Positions 1 to 7,034 of a DNA stretch of 12,053 bases are shown here, piece by piece. Positions within the stretch are counted from its first letter, which is position 1, and every line of letters starts with the position of its first letter. The DNA is from Solirubrobacterales bacterium (GTDB taxonomy: Bacteria; Actinomycetota; Thermoleophilia; Solirubrobacterales; Solirubrobacteraceae), in assembly GCA_026392325.1 (NCBI GenBank), contig JAPLCH010000218.1, positions 1 through 12,053 on the forward strand. The letters are read 5' to 3'. Position numbers and translations under genes: made by a program. The notes under the pieces were generated by a model. That model saw only the letters and a program-made list of their open reading frames with translations. It was not told the origin of the DNA and did no database searches.

Positions 1-1998
1 CTGCGTTGCAGAACGCACGTCCGTTGCGTAACCAAACATTTCCGCAAGCGGTACCGAAGCCGTAACGACTTGGGCGTTGCCACGCGGTTCCATTCCGTGG
101 ACGCGTCCACGGCGACGGTTCAGGTCCCCAATAACGTCACCCATGAACTCCTCGGGTGTGACGACCTCTACCGCAAAGATTGGCTCAAGAAGGACTGGCT
201 TGGCCAAACGGCAAGCCTCCTTCATGGCAAGTGACCCGGCAACCTTGAACGCGATCTCCGAGGAGTCCGTGTCGTGGTACTTGCCGTCAGTCAAGGTGAT
301 CTTGACGTCAACAACCGGGTAGCCGGCGCGAACACCGGTATCAAGGGACTCAATGACGCCCTTCTCTACTGCCGGAATGTATTCGCTCGGGATTGACCCG
401 CCCTTGATCTTGTTGGCGAAAACGAATCCTTCGCCTGGGGCAGGCTCAATGTCGATGTAGACGATGCCGTACTGGCCAGAGCCACCGGTCTGACGGACGA
501 AGCGTCCCTCAACCTTCTTGGCGGTGCCGCGGACAGTCTCCCTGTAGGAAACCTGTGGGCGACCAACATTGGCGTCAACCTTGAACTCACGCAACATGCG
601 GTCCACAAGGACCTCAAGGTGCAGCTCGCCCATTCCTGAAATCTCTGTCTGACCGGTCTCTTCGTTGGTACGTACCTGGAATGTTGGGTCCTCCTCGGCA
701 AGCTTGCCGAGTGCGACACCCATCTTCTCTTGGTCAACCTTGGTCTTTGGCTCAATCGCAACCTTGATCACTGGCTCTGGGAACACGATCTTCTCAAGCA
801 TGATCGGGTTATCAGGAGCGCAAAGGGTGTCTCCGGTTGAAACCTGCTTGATGCCGACGCCGGCAGCAATGTCGCCTGAGTAAACCTTTTCAAGCTCTTC
901 ACGGTCGTTAGCGTGCATCATCAGGAGCCGTCCAACGCGCTCCGTCTTGCCTGAAGTTGCGTTGAGGATGCGTGAGCCGGCCTCAAGTGTGCCGGAGTAG
1001 ACACGGAAGAAGGCGAGCTTGCCGACAAATGGGTCGGTCATGATCTTGAAGGCCAGAGCGCTGAATGACTCCTCGTCAGATGCTTCACGCGTGACCGTAG
1101 GGCCGTCCTCATCTCCCCTTGTGGGAGTAAGTCCCGTGATCGGAGGCTTGTCAAGTGGGGATGGCAGGTAGTCGATCACTGCGTCAAGGAGTGGCTGTAC
1201 ACCCTTGTTCTTGAAGGAAGAACCGCAAAGTACTGGTGTCATGCCGAGCGCGAGTGTCGCTGCGCGGACTGCCTGCTTGAGGCGCTCAGGTGTTACTTCC
1301 TGCTCCTCAAGAAGGAGCTCCATGAGTTCGTCGTCGTGGTTGGAAACCTCGTCGAGAAGAACCTCACGTGCCTGTGCTGCGGCATCTACAAGCTCAGCTG
1401 GGATTGGGCAGCGCTCAAAGTCAGTTCCGAGGTCATCCTTGTAGATGATCGCGTCGTTCTGGACCAAGTCGATAATCCCAAGGAACTCTGACTCGGCACC
1501 AATCGGAAGCTGAATCGGAATTGCGTTGGCACCAAGGCGATCGATCATTGTCTCGACGCCCTTGTCGAAGTTGGCTCCGATCCGGTCCATCTTGTTGATG
1601 TAAGCGATACGAGGAACGCTGTACTTGTCGGCCTGACGCCAGACGGTCTCCGACTGTGGCTCAACGCCCGCTACAGAGTCAAAGAGTGCAATCGCGCCAT
1701 CGAGTACGCGCAATGAGCGCTCTACCTCAACGGTGAAGTCAACGTGACCAGGGGTATCAATGATGTTGATCCGGTGGGAATCCCACTCGCAAGTCGTTGC
1801 AGCGGAGGTGATGGTGATTCCACGCTCCTGCTCCTGTTCCATCCAGTCCATGACCGCGCCGCCCTCGTGGACCTCGCCGATCTTGTGGGTACGGCCGGTG
1901 TAGAAAAGCACGCGCTCAGTCGTCGTGGTCTTGCCCGCATCAATGTGGGCCATGATTCCGATATTCCGGGTCTTCTCGAGTGTGAACTTACGTGGCAT
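1..1998 (-). CDS. fusA: Elongation factor G, C-terminus cut off by the window edge
   Basis: Translational GTPase that drives translocation of tRNA and mRNA on the ribosome and, with ribosome recycling factor, splits post-termination ribosomes; cytosolic. I translated all 666 codons present and the frame is open throughout. G-domain motifs are intact: G1 AHIDAGKT (residues 17-24), switch I RGITIT (59-64), G3 DTPGH (81-85) and G4 NKMD (135-138). The conserved GMGELHLEV block and the C-terminal EMFGYATDVRSATQ block are also present. Family members are about 700 residues, so roughly 30 C-terminal residues lie outside the window. The ATG gives the canonical MPRKF start; an AGGA lies about ten bases upstream. 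It is the third gene of the rpsL-rpsG-fusA run, 117 bases after rpsG. The intact domain set and context point to the housekeeping EF-G rather than a paralogue. Confidence 0.97.
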   Translation of the reverse strand, partial: MPRKFTLEKTRNIGIMAHIDAGKTTTTERVLFYTGRTHKIGEVHEGGAVMDWMEQEQERGITITSAATTCEWDSHRINIIDTPGHVDFTVEVERSLRVLDGAIALFDSVAGVEPQSETVWRQADKYSVPRIAYINKMDRIGANFDKGVETMIDRLGANAIPIQLPIGAESEFLGIIDLVQNDAIIYKDDLGTDFERCPIPAELVDAAAQAREVLLDEVSNHDDELMELLLEEQEVTPERLKQAVRAATLALGMTPVLCGSSFKNKGVQPLLDAVIDYLPSPLDKPPITGLTPTRGDEDGPTVTREASDEESFSALAFKIMTDPFVGKLAFFRVYSGTLEAGSRILNATSGKTERVGRLLMMHANDREELEKVYSGDIAAGVGIKQVSTGDTLCAPDNPIMLEKIVFPEPVIKVAIEPKTKVDQEKMGVALGKLAEEDPTFQVRTNEETGQTEISGMGELHLEVLVDRMLREFKVDANVGRPQVSYRETVRGTAKKVEGRFVRQTGGSGQYGIVYIDIEPAPGEGFVFANKIKGGSIPSEYIPAVEKGVIESLDTGVRAGYPVVDVKITLTDGKYHDTDSSEIAFKVAGSLAMKEACRLAKPVLLEPIFAVEVVTPEEFMGDVIGDLNRRRGRVHGMEPRGNAQVVTASVPLAEMFGYATDVRSATQ

Positions 1999-2115
1999 TT
2001 CTAATGATTCCTGGGTGTTTGAGAGCTTGATTTCTTGTTACTGCGGCATTTGGCGCCGTTTCGCACAGTCAGACCGGGCAGCAACTACGCCCAGACCCCG
2101 CTGTACACGGGCCGC
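1999..2115 (-). other. rpsG-fusA intergenic spacer
   Basis: This 117-base gap separates the rpsG stop from the fusA start. It holds the fusA ribosome binding site (AGGA about ten bases before the ATG). I found no convincing promoter and only weak short inverted repeats, such as GGGC/GCCC with a nine-base loop. fusA is most simply read as cotranscribed with rpsL and rpsG. Confidence 0.5.
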
Positions 2116-2586
2116 TTACCAGCGGTAGTGGGCGAAGGCCTTGTTGGCCTGTGCCATGCGGAAGATGTCGTCCTTCCGCTTGTATGCCCCGCCTTGCTGC
2201 TGCTGGGCATCCATAAGTTCATTGGCCAAACGCTGCGCCATTGACTTCTCACGGCGCTGACGGCTGAACTGAACAAGCCAACGAATGGCGAGAGTCCGAG
2301 CGCGACGCTGTGAAACTTCAACTGGCACCTGGTAGGTGGCTCCACCGACACGGCGGGAGCGAACCTCGAGGACCGGGGTGAGAATCTTGATTGATTCCTC
2401 AAGCTGTTCGACGGCGTCTCCGCCAGTCTTCTCGGCAACAATCGCGAGTGCGTCATAAACGATGGCTTCGGCCTTTGACTTCTTGCCATCAAGCATCATT
2501 CGGTTGATCACCTGTGTGACTAGACGTGAGCGGTAAATGGCGTCCGGCTCAACAGGCCGGATGGTAGCTGCAGATCGACGTGGCAT
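2116..2586 (-). CDS. rpsG: 30S ribosomal protein S7
   Basis: Primary 16S rRNA-binding protein that nucleates folding of the 3' major domain (30S head) and lies near the E-site tRNA and mRNA exit. The 156-residue length is normal for bacterial S7. Recognisable blocks are YRSRLVTQVINRMMLDGKKS near the N-terminus, the central PVLEVRSRRVGGATYQVPVEV-like region and the terminal AHYRW. Its ATG overlaps the rpsL stop by one base (TAATG), so translation is probably coupled to rpsL. An AAGG about seven bases upstream, inside rpsL, can act as the ribosome binding site. In many bacteria S7 represses its own operon; I did not identify a binding structure here. Confidence 0.97.
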   Translation of the reverse strand: MPRRSAATIRPVEPDAIYRSRLVTQVINRMMLDGKKSKAEAIVYDALAIVAEKTGGDAVEQLEESIKILTPVLEVRSRRVGGATYQVPVEVSQRRARTLAIRWLVQFSRQRREKSMAQRLANELMDAQQQQGGAYKRKDDIFRMAQANKAFAHYRW

Positions 2587-2981
2587 TACGCGGCCTTGAC
2601 GCCGTAGTGAGAGCGGCCGTTCTTGCGGTCTGTAACGCCAGCGGCGTCGAGAGTTCCGCGAACAACCTTGTAACGCACTCCTGGAAGATCCTTGACTCGG
2701 CCACCACGCACGAGAACAACGCTGTGCTCTTGGAGGTTGTGACCTTCACCTGGAATGTAAGTCGTTACTTCCATTCCGTTGGTGAGCCTGACACGGGCAA
2801 CCTTGCGAAGCGCTGAGTTCGGCTTCTTTGGTGTTGTCGTGTAAACGCGGGTGCATACGCCACGTCGCTGAGGAGCCGAGACCTTGGTCTTGCGGCCCTT
2901 GCCACTCTTGAGACCTGGGGTCGCAAGCTTTTTCTTGGGAGCCTTGCGGCCTTTTCGGATTAGCTGACTAGTTGTAGGCAT
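2586..2981 (-). CDS. rpsL: 30S ribosomal protein S12
   Basis: Decoding-centre protein of the small subunit that contacts the A-site codon-anticodon helix and is the classic site of streptomycin resistance. The core is canonical: QRRGVCTRVYTTTPKKPNSALRKVARV (residues 38-64), EGHNLQEHS (79-87) and VRGGRVKDLPGVRY (91-104). The lysines mutated in streptomycin-resistant strains are wild type here (K52/K53 and K97), as is the Asp that can be methylthiolated (D98). At 131 residues it is longer than the 124-residue E. coli protein because of about nine extra, Lys/Arg/Gly-rich residues near positions 25-35. The ATG gives the standard MPTT start, but there is no clear Shine-Dalgarno sequence upstream. 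Confidence 0.97.
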   Translation of the reverse strand: MPTTSQLIRKGRKAPKKKLATPGLKSGKGRKTKVSAPQRRGVCTRVYTTTPKKPNSALRKVARVRLTNGMEVTTYIPGEGHNLQEHSVVLVRGGRVKDLPGVRYKVVRGTLDAAGVTDRKNGRSHYGVKAA

Positions 2982-2991
2982 GCGACGCGGA

Positions 2992-2999
2992 AGAATAGC
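2992..2999 (-). promoter_or_regulatory. Possible extended -10 promoter element for rpsL
   Basis: On the minus strand the sequence TGCTATTCT begins at 3000 and ends ten bases before the rpsL ATG. It matches the TGn-TANNNT extended -10 pattern. A start site six to seven bases downstream would leave a 5' leader of only a few bases, which would explain the missing Shine-Dalgarno sequence. No good -35 hexamer sits at normal spacing; that stretch is a C/G-rich hairpin. This is inference from motif and spacing only. Confidence 0.35.
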
Positions 3000-3021
3000 A
3001 GCGCCCGCGAAACCGGGGGCT
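3000..3021 (-). terminator. Possible GC-rich hairpin between ald and rpsL
   Basis: Read on the minus strand, two eight-base arms (AGCCCCCG and CGGGCGCT) pair at seven of eight positions around a six-base loop. The hairpin begins 27 bases beyond the ald stop codon and is followed by ATTCTT rather than a real U-tract, so it would be a weak intrinsic terminator at best. It could instead limit read-through from the ald unit into rpsL. Confidence 0.3.
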
Positions 3022-3048
3022 CACCGCAATCTTGATCCGTCTGCTGGC

Positions 3049-4179
3049 CTACCTTGAAGGCACTTGGGACAGGGCCTCAGCGACAGAAACTCCCTGCTCA
3101 CCCAATGCTTCTGCGACTGGCCTATAGGTTATGGCCCCAGCTGCAACATTAACGCCGAGCGCGAGGCCTGGATCGTCCTCGACCGCAGAATGGACTCCCT
3201 TGTTCGCAAGGTTAAGGACGAAAGGCATGGTCGCGTTGGTCAGCGCGTAGGTCGAAGTGATCGGGACCGCCCCGGGCATATTTGCCACGCAGTAATGGAT
3301 TACACCGTCAACCTCATAGGTCGGATCGGAGTGTGTGGTGGCGTGCGAAGTCTCAAAACAGCCTCCCTGGTCAATTGATACGTCAACCAGAACAGCCCCC
3401 TTCTTCATCAGGCCCAGCTGCTCGCGCGTGATCACATGCGGAGCCTTGGCCCCGTGCACAAGGACGGCCCCGATTACGAGGTCAACCTCGGGAAGTCGCT
3501 GCTCAATTTCCAACGTTGAGGCAAAACACGTTGACGCACGGCCGTCAAGCTCAATCTCAAGCTGGCGAAGGCGGTCAATGTTGCGGTCATAGACGTATGT
3601 CTCACCCTGCATGCCGATTGAGATGATTGCGGCGTTTGTTCCCACGACGCCGCCTCCGATGACCATCACCTTTGCCGCTGCAACGCCAGGGACGCCACCA
3701 AGAAGCGCGCCTCTTCCGCCCAATGGCTTCTCAAGCATGAACGCCCCAGATTGGGTTGCCAGCTTGCCGGCCACCTCACTCATCGGCGCCAGCAGTGGCA
3801 GTCGGCCGTTTCGGTCCTCGACCGTCTCATAAGCGATGCATGTTGCGCCGGACTTCATAAGGCCATGGGTCAGATCCGGGTCTGGAGCCAGATGGAGGTA
3901 CGTGAAGAGCAGGTGCTCCGGCCGAAGGCGTGCGACCTCCGCGGCCTGAGGTTCCTTGACCTTCACGATCATCTCCGCCTCACCAAAGACTGCATCGGCG
4001 TCAGGCAGGATCTTCGCTCCCTGAGCCTCATAGTCAGCGTTGCTGATTGCAGACCCTTCACCTGCGTCCGACTGCACAACGACCTCATGGCCAGCGTCAG
4101 TCAACTCGCGGACGCCTGCAGGTGTCATCGCCACGCGATATTCGTCGGACTTGATTTCAGTTGGGACTCCAACCTTCAT
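3049..4179 (-). CDS. ald: Alanine dehydrogenase (NAD+)
   Basis: Catalyses reversible oxidative deamination of L-alanine to pyruvate and ammonium with NAD+; cytosolic, typically a hexamer. The 376-residue product matches the family in length and numbering: R15 and K75 (pyruvate binding), H96 (catalytic) and D270 (catalytic) all fall at the family positions. The Rossmann motif GGGVVG is at residues 175-180, and the acidic D198 after the following strand fits NAD(H). I chose the ATG at 4179 because it gives the family N-terminus MKVGVPTEIK and has AGGAG six bases upstream; an in-frame ATG 17 codons earlier has no such support and would overlap the preceding gene. Only 37 bases separate it from the aminotransferase, so the two are probably cotranscribed. 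Confidence 0.95.
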   Translation of the reverse strand: MKVGVPTEIKSDEYRVAMTPAGVRELTDAGHEVVVQSDAGEGSAISNADYEAQGAKILPDADAVFGEAEMIVKVKEPQAAEVARLRPEHLLFTYLHLAPDPDLTHGLMKSGATCIAYETVEDRNGRLPLLAPMSEVAGKLATQSGAFMLEKPLGGRGALLGGVPGVAAAKVMVIGGGVVGTNAAIISIGMQGETYVYDRNIDRLRQLEIELDGRASTCFASTLEIEQRLPEVDLVIGAVLVHGAKAPHVITREQLGLMKKGAVLVDVSIDQGGCFETSHATTHSDPTYEVDGVIHYCVANMPGAVPITSTYALTNATMPFVLNLANKGVHSAVEDDPGLALGVNVAAGAITYRPVAEALGEQGVSVAEALSQVPSR

Positions 4180-4183
4180 GGTC

Positions 4184-4191
4184 GTCTCCTG
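4184..4191 (-). promoter_or_regulatory. Ribosome binding site deciding the ald start
   Basis: The minus-strand sequence CAGGAGAC places AGGAG six bases before the ATG at 4179. It supports that ATG over the in-frame ATG at 4230. Confidence 0.75.
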
Positions 4192-4216
4192 TGTCTTTCT
4201 TCGAGAGTTGCCAGCG

Positions 4217-5605
4217 CTAGACGCCGGCAACCTTCATCCGGTCGGCGGCTTCTTCGAGGATCGGACGCAGGACCCCATGGATCTCTGCAAAATCATCCGG
4301 TCCTGCGATGAGTGGTGGGGACAGCTGAATCACTGGGTCTCCCCTGTCGTCCGCCCGGCAAATCAAGCCTCGCTTGTAAAGCTCTGGTGAGAGGAAGCTC
4401 CGCAAAAGCTCCTCACACTCTTCGCCGTTGAACGTTTCCTTGGTCTCCTGATCCTTGACCATCTCCAAGGCCATGAAGTAACCGGCTCCGCGAATGTCTC
4501 CGACAATCGGAATGTCCTTCATTGACTCCAACATTCCCCGCAGCAGCGGCTCGTTGGTCCGCACGTTGTCCAGGAGATTTTCGTCCTCAAAGACGTCCAA
4601 GTTGGCCATTGCGACAGCGGCTGCCATTGGATGCCCGCCGAAGGTGATGCCATGGAGGAAGGAGTTGTGGCCTTCCAAAAATGGCTCAGCAACTCGATCC
4701 GAGGCAATCAAGGCGCCCATCGGCGCATACGCAGAAGTGATTCCCTTGGCCGTCGTGATCATGTCGGGCTGGTAGTTGTACTTCTCAGCTCCAAAGTTCT
4801 CACCAAGGCGGCCCCATGAGCAGATGACCTCGTCAGAGATCATCAACACGTTGTAGTGGTCACAGATCTCCCGGATTCGCTGGAAGTAGCCCTCTGGCGG
4901 AGTGAAGCAACCACCAGCATTCTGGACTGGTTCCATGATCACGGCAGCAACTGTGTCCGGGCCCTCAAACTCAATCCGATGAGCAACAGCCTCGGCCAAG
5001 TCCATGGGATCCATATGTTCAGGGAGCCTGTAGAGGTTCGTGTTCGGTACATGGCAACCACCTGGTGTGAGCGGCTCAAACGGCTCACGGAGGTTGGTGA
5101 TGCCGGTCGCCGAGAGGGCTCCAAGCGTTGTGCCGTGGTACGCGATCTCACGGGCAATGACCTTTGTCTTGTTCGGGTGGCCGGTGAGCTTGTGGTACTG
5201 ACGGGCCAGCTTCAGCGCAGATTCAACCGCTTCTGAACCACCTGAGGTGAAGAACACACGGTTGAGGTCACCAGGGGCAAGAGCGGCGATGCGGGCTGCC
5301 AACTCAATTGAAGGCGGGTGAGCGTAAGTCCAGTTCGTGAAGAATCCGAGCTCTTTGGCCTGGTCAGCTCCGGCTTGGGCCACATCAGCGCGACCGTGGC
5401 CGATGTTGACGCAGAACAATGCGGACAAACCATCGAAGTACTTGTTGCCCTTCTCATCCCAGACGTGACATCCCTCACCGCGCACGATGATTGGCATGTC
5501 GTTGTTAGCGTAGGAGCCCATTCGTGCAAAGTGGAGCCACAGGTGGCGCTTTGCAAGTTCCTGGAGTTCTTCTCCCGTACGTACGGCCGGTTGCGTGGTG
5601 GCCAT
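4217..5605 (-). CDS. Class III PLP-dependent aminotransferase (omega-amino acid/polyamine type)
   Basis: A 462-residue fold-type I pyridoxal phosphate enzyme of the class III aminotransferases. Visible family features are SGGSEA (121-126, phosphate binding), YHG (156-158), EPVQNAGG (225-232), DE (258-259, contacting the PLP ring nitrogen), the Schiff-base lysine K287 in TTAKGITS, and HGITFGGHP (318-326). The sequence resembles actinobacterial class III aminotransferases of uncertain substrate, often labelled omega-amino acid:pyruvate, putrescine or aspartate-family aminotransferase. The exact substrate cannot be read from sequence. I prefer the ATG at 5605, which has AGAGGG four bases upstream and follows a plausible promoter; the in-frame ATG at 5623 would lie at or before the predicted transcript start. 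ald follows 37 bases downstream, suggesting that alanine made by transamination onto pyruvate is recycled. Confidence 0.92.
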   Translation of the reverse strand: MATTQPAVRTGEELQELAKRHLWLHFARMGSYANNDMPIIVRGEGCHVWDEKGNKYFDGLSALFCVNIGHGRADVAQAGADQAKELGFFTNWTYAHPPSIELAARIAALAPGDLNRVFFTSGGSEAVESALKLARQYHKLTGHPNKTKVIAREIAYHGTTLGALSATGITNLREPFEPLTPGGCHVPNTNLYRLPEHMDPMDLAEAVAHRIEFEGPDTVAAVIMEPVQNAGGCFTPPEGYFQRIREICDHYNVLMISDEVICSWGRLGENFGAEKYNYQPDMITTAKGITSAYAPMGALIASDRVAEPFLEGHNSFLHGITFGGHPMAAAVAMANLDVFEDENLLDNVRTNEPLLRGMLESMKDIPIVGDIRGAGYFMALEMVKDQETKETFNGEECEELLRSFLSPELYKRGLICRADDRGDPVIQLSPPLIAGPDDFAEIHGVLRPILEEAADRMKVAGV

Positions 5606-5625
5606 ATCGCCCTCTTCCCTCATTG

Positions 5626-5654
5626 GTTATCGAGCGTGGCCGATGCTATGCCAA
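5626..5654 (-). promoter_or_regulatory. Candidate sigma70-type promoter for the aminotransferase-ald unit
   Basis: On the minus strand TTGGCA (5654-5649) and GATAAC (5631-5626) are separated by exactly 17 bases. They match TTGACA at five of six and TATAAT at four of six positions. The predicted start of transcription is near 5619, leaving a leader of about 14 bases that carries the GAGGG ribosome binding site of the ATG at 5605. Confidence 0.5.
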
Positions 5655-5700
5655 CTCGGATTGTTTCCATAAGGGTATCCACAGCAGCACCAGACCGCCA

Positions 5701-5724
5701 GATCAGAGCGCTAAAGCGTTGATC
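5701..5724. promoter_or_regulatory. Candidate dyad operator in the divergent promoter region
   Basis: The outer half-sites GATCA and TGATC are 14 bases apart, and a nested CGCT-AA-AGCG repeat lies inside them with its centre shifted by one base. The site is in the 145-base gap between two divergently transcribed genes, upstream of the hydrolase -10 box. It could be a regulator binding site, but short imperfect dyads are common by chance and no regulator gene lies nearby. Confidence 0.25.
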
Positions 5725-5738
5725 CGCGAGTCAGCGGG

Positions 5739-5744
5739 TATCTT
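5739..5744 (+). promoter_or_regulatory. -10 box suggesting leaderless transcription of the hydrolase gene
   Basis: TATCTT (TANNNT pattern) is followed by six bases and then the ATG at 5751, the spacing expected if transcription starts on the first base of the start codon. There is no Shine-Dalgarno sequence before the ATG, consistent with a leaderless mRNA, which is common in actinobacteria. No convincing -35 hexamer was found. Confidence 0.45.
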
Positions 5745-5750
5745 GCCTGC

Positions 5751-6527
5751 ATGCCCATGGTTTACGAACGCACCGGCGTCGGCAATCCCCTGATTCTGAT
5801 TCACGGACTGGGATCCAATCGCCGGGTGTGGGATGCCCCACTCGGGTTGCTCTCCCGGGAGCGCGATGTGATCGCCGTGGATCTGCCCGGCTTCGGCGAA
5901 TCCCCAGAGCTTGAAACAGTCCCGACACCAGCAGCTCTCGCCGACTCCGTTGAGGAACTCATCACAGAGCTTGGTCTCTCAAAGCCTGCAGTTGCGGGCA
6001 ACTCACTTGGTGGCCTGATCTCCCTGGAACTTGCTCGCAGGGGGACAGTCAGCAGCGCCACGGCCCTCTCCCCCGCAGGGTTCGCGCTCGGCTGGGAATC
6101 ACGGATGGCAAGCGCCTCCCTTTCGGCTTCAAGGGCCGCCGCGACAGTGCTTCGGCCCGCCTTGCCTGCTCTGGCCTCAAAGCCAGCCGGCCGAATGTTG
6201 CTTGCAGGACAGCTCGTCGCCCACCCAAGCGCCGTCCCCGCAAACGAACTGCTTAGCGCCGTGGAAGCACTGATCAGCTGCCCCGGCTTCGAGGCAACGC
6301 GGAATGCCCTGTTTACCTACACCTGGACCTCACGGGGTGAGCTTGCTGCGCCAGCAACCGTTGCATGGGCTGCCAAGGACAGGCTGCTGCTTCCCCGCCA
6401 GGCCAGAAGAGCAGAGGCTTGGATTCCCGGAATCAGGTCGATCAGCCTGCCCGACTGCGGACATGTTCCCTGCTGGGATAACCCACCTTTGGTCGCGAGA
6501 GCAATCCTTGAAGGCACGGCCGCCTGA
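5751..6527 (+). CDS. Alpha/beta-hydrolase fold protein, substrate unknown
   Basis: A 258-residue single-domain alpha/beta hydrolase of the large family of esterases, lipases and C-C bond hydrolases. An oxyanion-hole HGLGS is at residues 18-22. The nucleophile elbow GNSLGG (83-88) gives S85, D210 in AAKDRL is a good candidate acid and H238 in CGHVP the catalytic base, so the triad looks complete. LPGFGES (45-51) is a further family signature. No signal peptide is visible, so it is probably cytosolic. ATG at 5751 is chosen because it fits the leaderless promoter; a second ATG two codons on is possible. The HAD-like gene follows after 18 bases, probably on the same transcript. Motifs do not reveal the substrate. 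Confidence 0.88.
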   Translation: MPMVYERTGVGNPLILIHGLGSNRRVWDAPLGLLSRERDVIAVDLPGFGESPELETVPTPAALADSVEELITELGLSKPAVAGNSLGGLISLELARRGTVSSATALSPAGFALGWESRMASASLSASRAAATVLRPALPALASKPAGRMLLAGQLVAHPSAVPANELLSAVEALISCPGFEATRNALFTYTWTSRGELAAPATVAWAAKDRLLLPRQARRAEAWIPGIRSISLPDCGHVPCWDNPPLVARAILEGTAA

Positions 6528-6545
6528 GCGCGGTCAGATTTCCGG

Positions 6546-7034
6546 ATGACGAAACCCATCCTCTACGTTGATGTTGACGGGGTCCTGTCCCTGTTTGGCA
6601 CTCCACATGACCAGCCTCCTATCCGGCCCGACACGCACTTCCTCAATGTTGAAGGCGTCGGTCACCTGATCGCCATGGACAATTGCCGACGGCTTGGCTC
6701 ACTTCAGGATCGGTTTGAGCTTGTCTGGGCAACCGGCTGGGAAGCGAAGGCCAACAGAAACCTGCTTGATCTGGTCGGGTTGCCCGGGCCTCTTGACGTC
6801 GTGAATTTCAAACCCGGCAAGTTCGACCATCAGGCGCACTGGAAGTTGGGTGCACTTGAGGCCCACGCGGGCGACCGGCCAATCGCCTGGATTGACGATG
6901 CGCTTGATGCCGAGTGTTGGGCATGGGCCAACGCGCGCCAGGCCGCAACATTGCTCGTACACACTGAGACAGCCGTTGGCTTGACTGACTCCCACGTTGA
7001 CACCCTCGTGTCGTGGGCGCTTGATCTCAGCTGA
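6546..7034 (+). CDS. Small HAD-like hydrolase domain protein
   Basis: A 162-residue protein with the HAD-superfamily motif order: motif I DVDGVL (residues 9-14; D9 nucleophile, D11 acid/base), motif II threonine T63 in WATGW, lysine candidates K89, K92 or K100 for motif III, and motif IV WIDD (115-118). It lacks a large cap domain. From memory the arrangement, especially WATGW and WIDD, resembles the HAD domain found alone or attached to RNA-repair ('Swiss Army Knife') proteins, but no other RNA-repair domain is present. A phosphatase or nucleotidase role is plausible; the substrate is unknown. It starts 18 bases after the hydrolase stop with no strong ribosome binding site, so it may depend on the upstream gene for translation. 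Its stop codon directly abuts that of the convergent SDR gene. Confidence 0.8.
   Translation: MTKPILYVDVDGVLSLFGTPHDQPPIRPDTHFLNVEGVGHLIAMDNCRRLGSLQDRFELVWATGWEAKANRNLLDLVGLPGPLDVVNFKPGKFDHQAHWKLGALEAHAGDRPIAWIDDALDAECWAWANARQAATLLVHTETAVGLTDSHVDTLVSWALDLS

Noticed and set aside
366..761. Minus-strand open frame of 131 codons within fusA
   Set aside because: It is an alternative reading frame of fusA, whose own frame is open from 1998 to base 1 with all conserved motifs.
1999..2115. Possible regulatory hairpin or separate promoter between rpsG and fusA
   Set aside because: Only short, weak inverted repeats are present and no paired -35/-10 elements were convincing.
4180..4230. Upstream ald start adding 17 residues
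   Set aside because: The extension has no family similarity, would overlap the aminotransferase stop, and the strong AGGAG site serves the ATG at 4179, which also restores standard residue numbering.
3751..4311. 186-codon plus-strand open frame
   Set aside because: It lies antisense to ald and the end of the aminotransferase gene, both with intact catalytic motifs, and has no recognisable protein features.
5606..5623. Upstream aminotransferase start adding six residues (MREEGD)
   Set aside because: These codons overlap the ribosome binding site of the ATG at 5605 and lie at or before the predicted transcript start.
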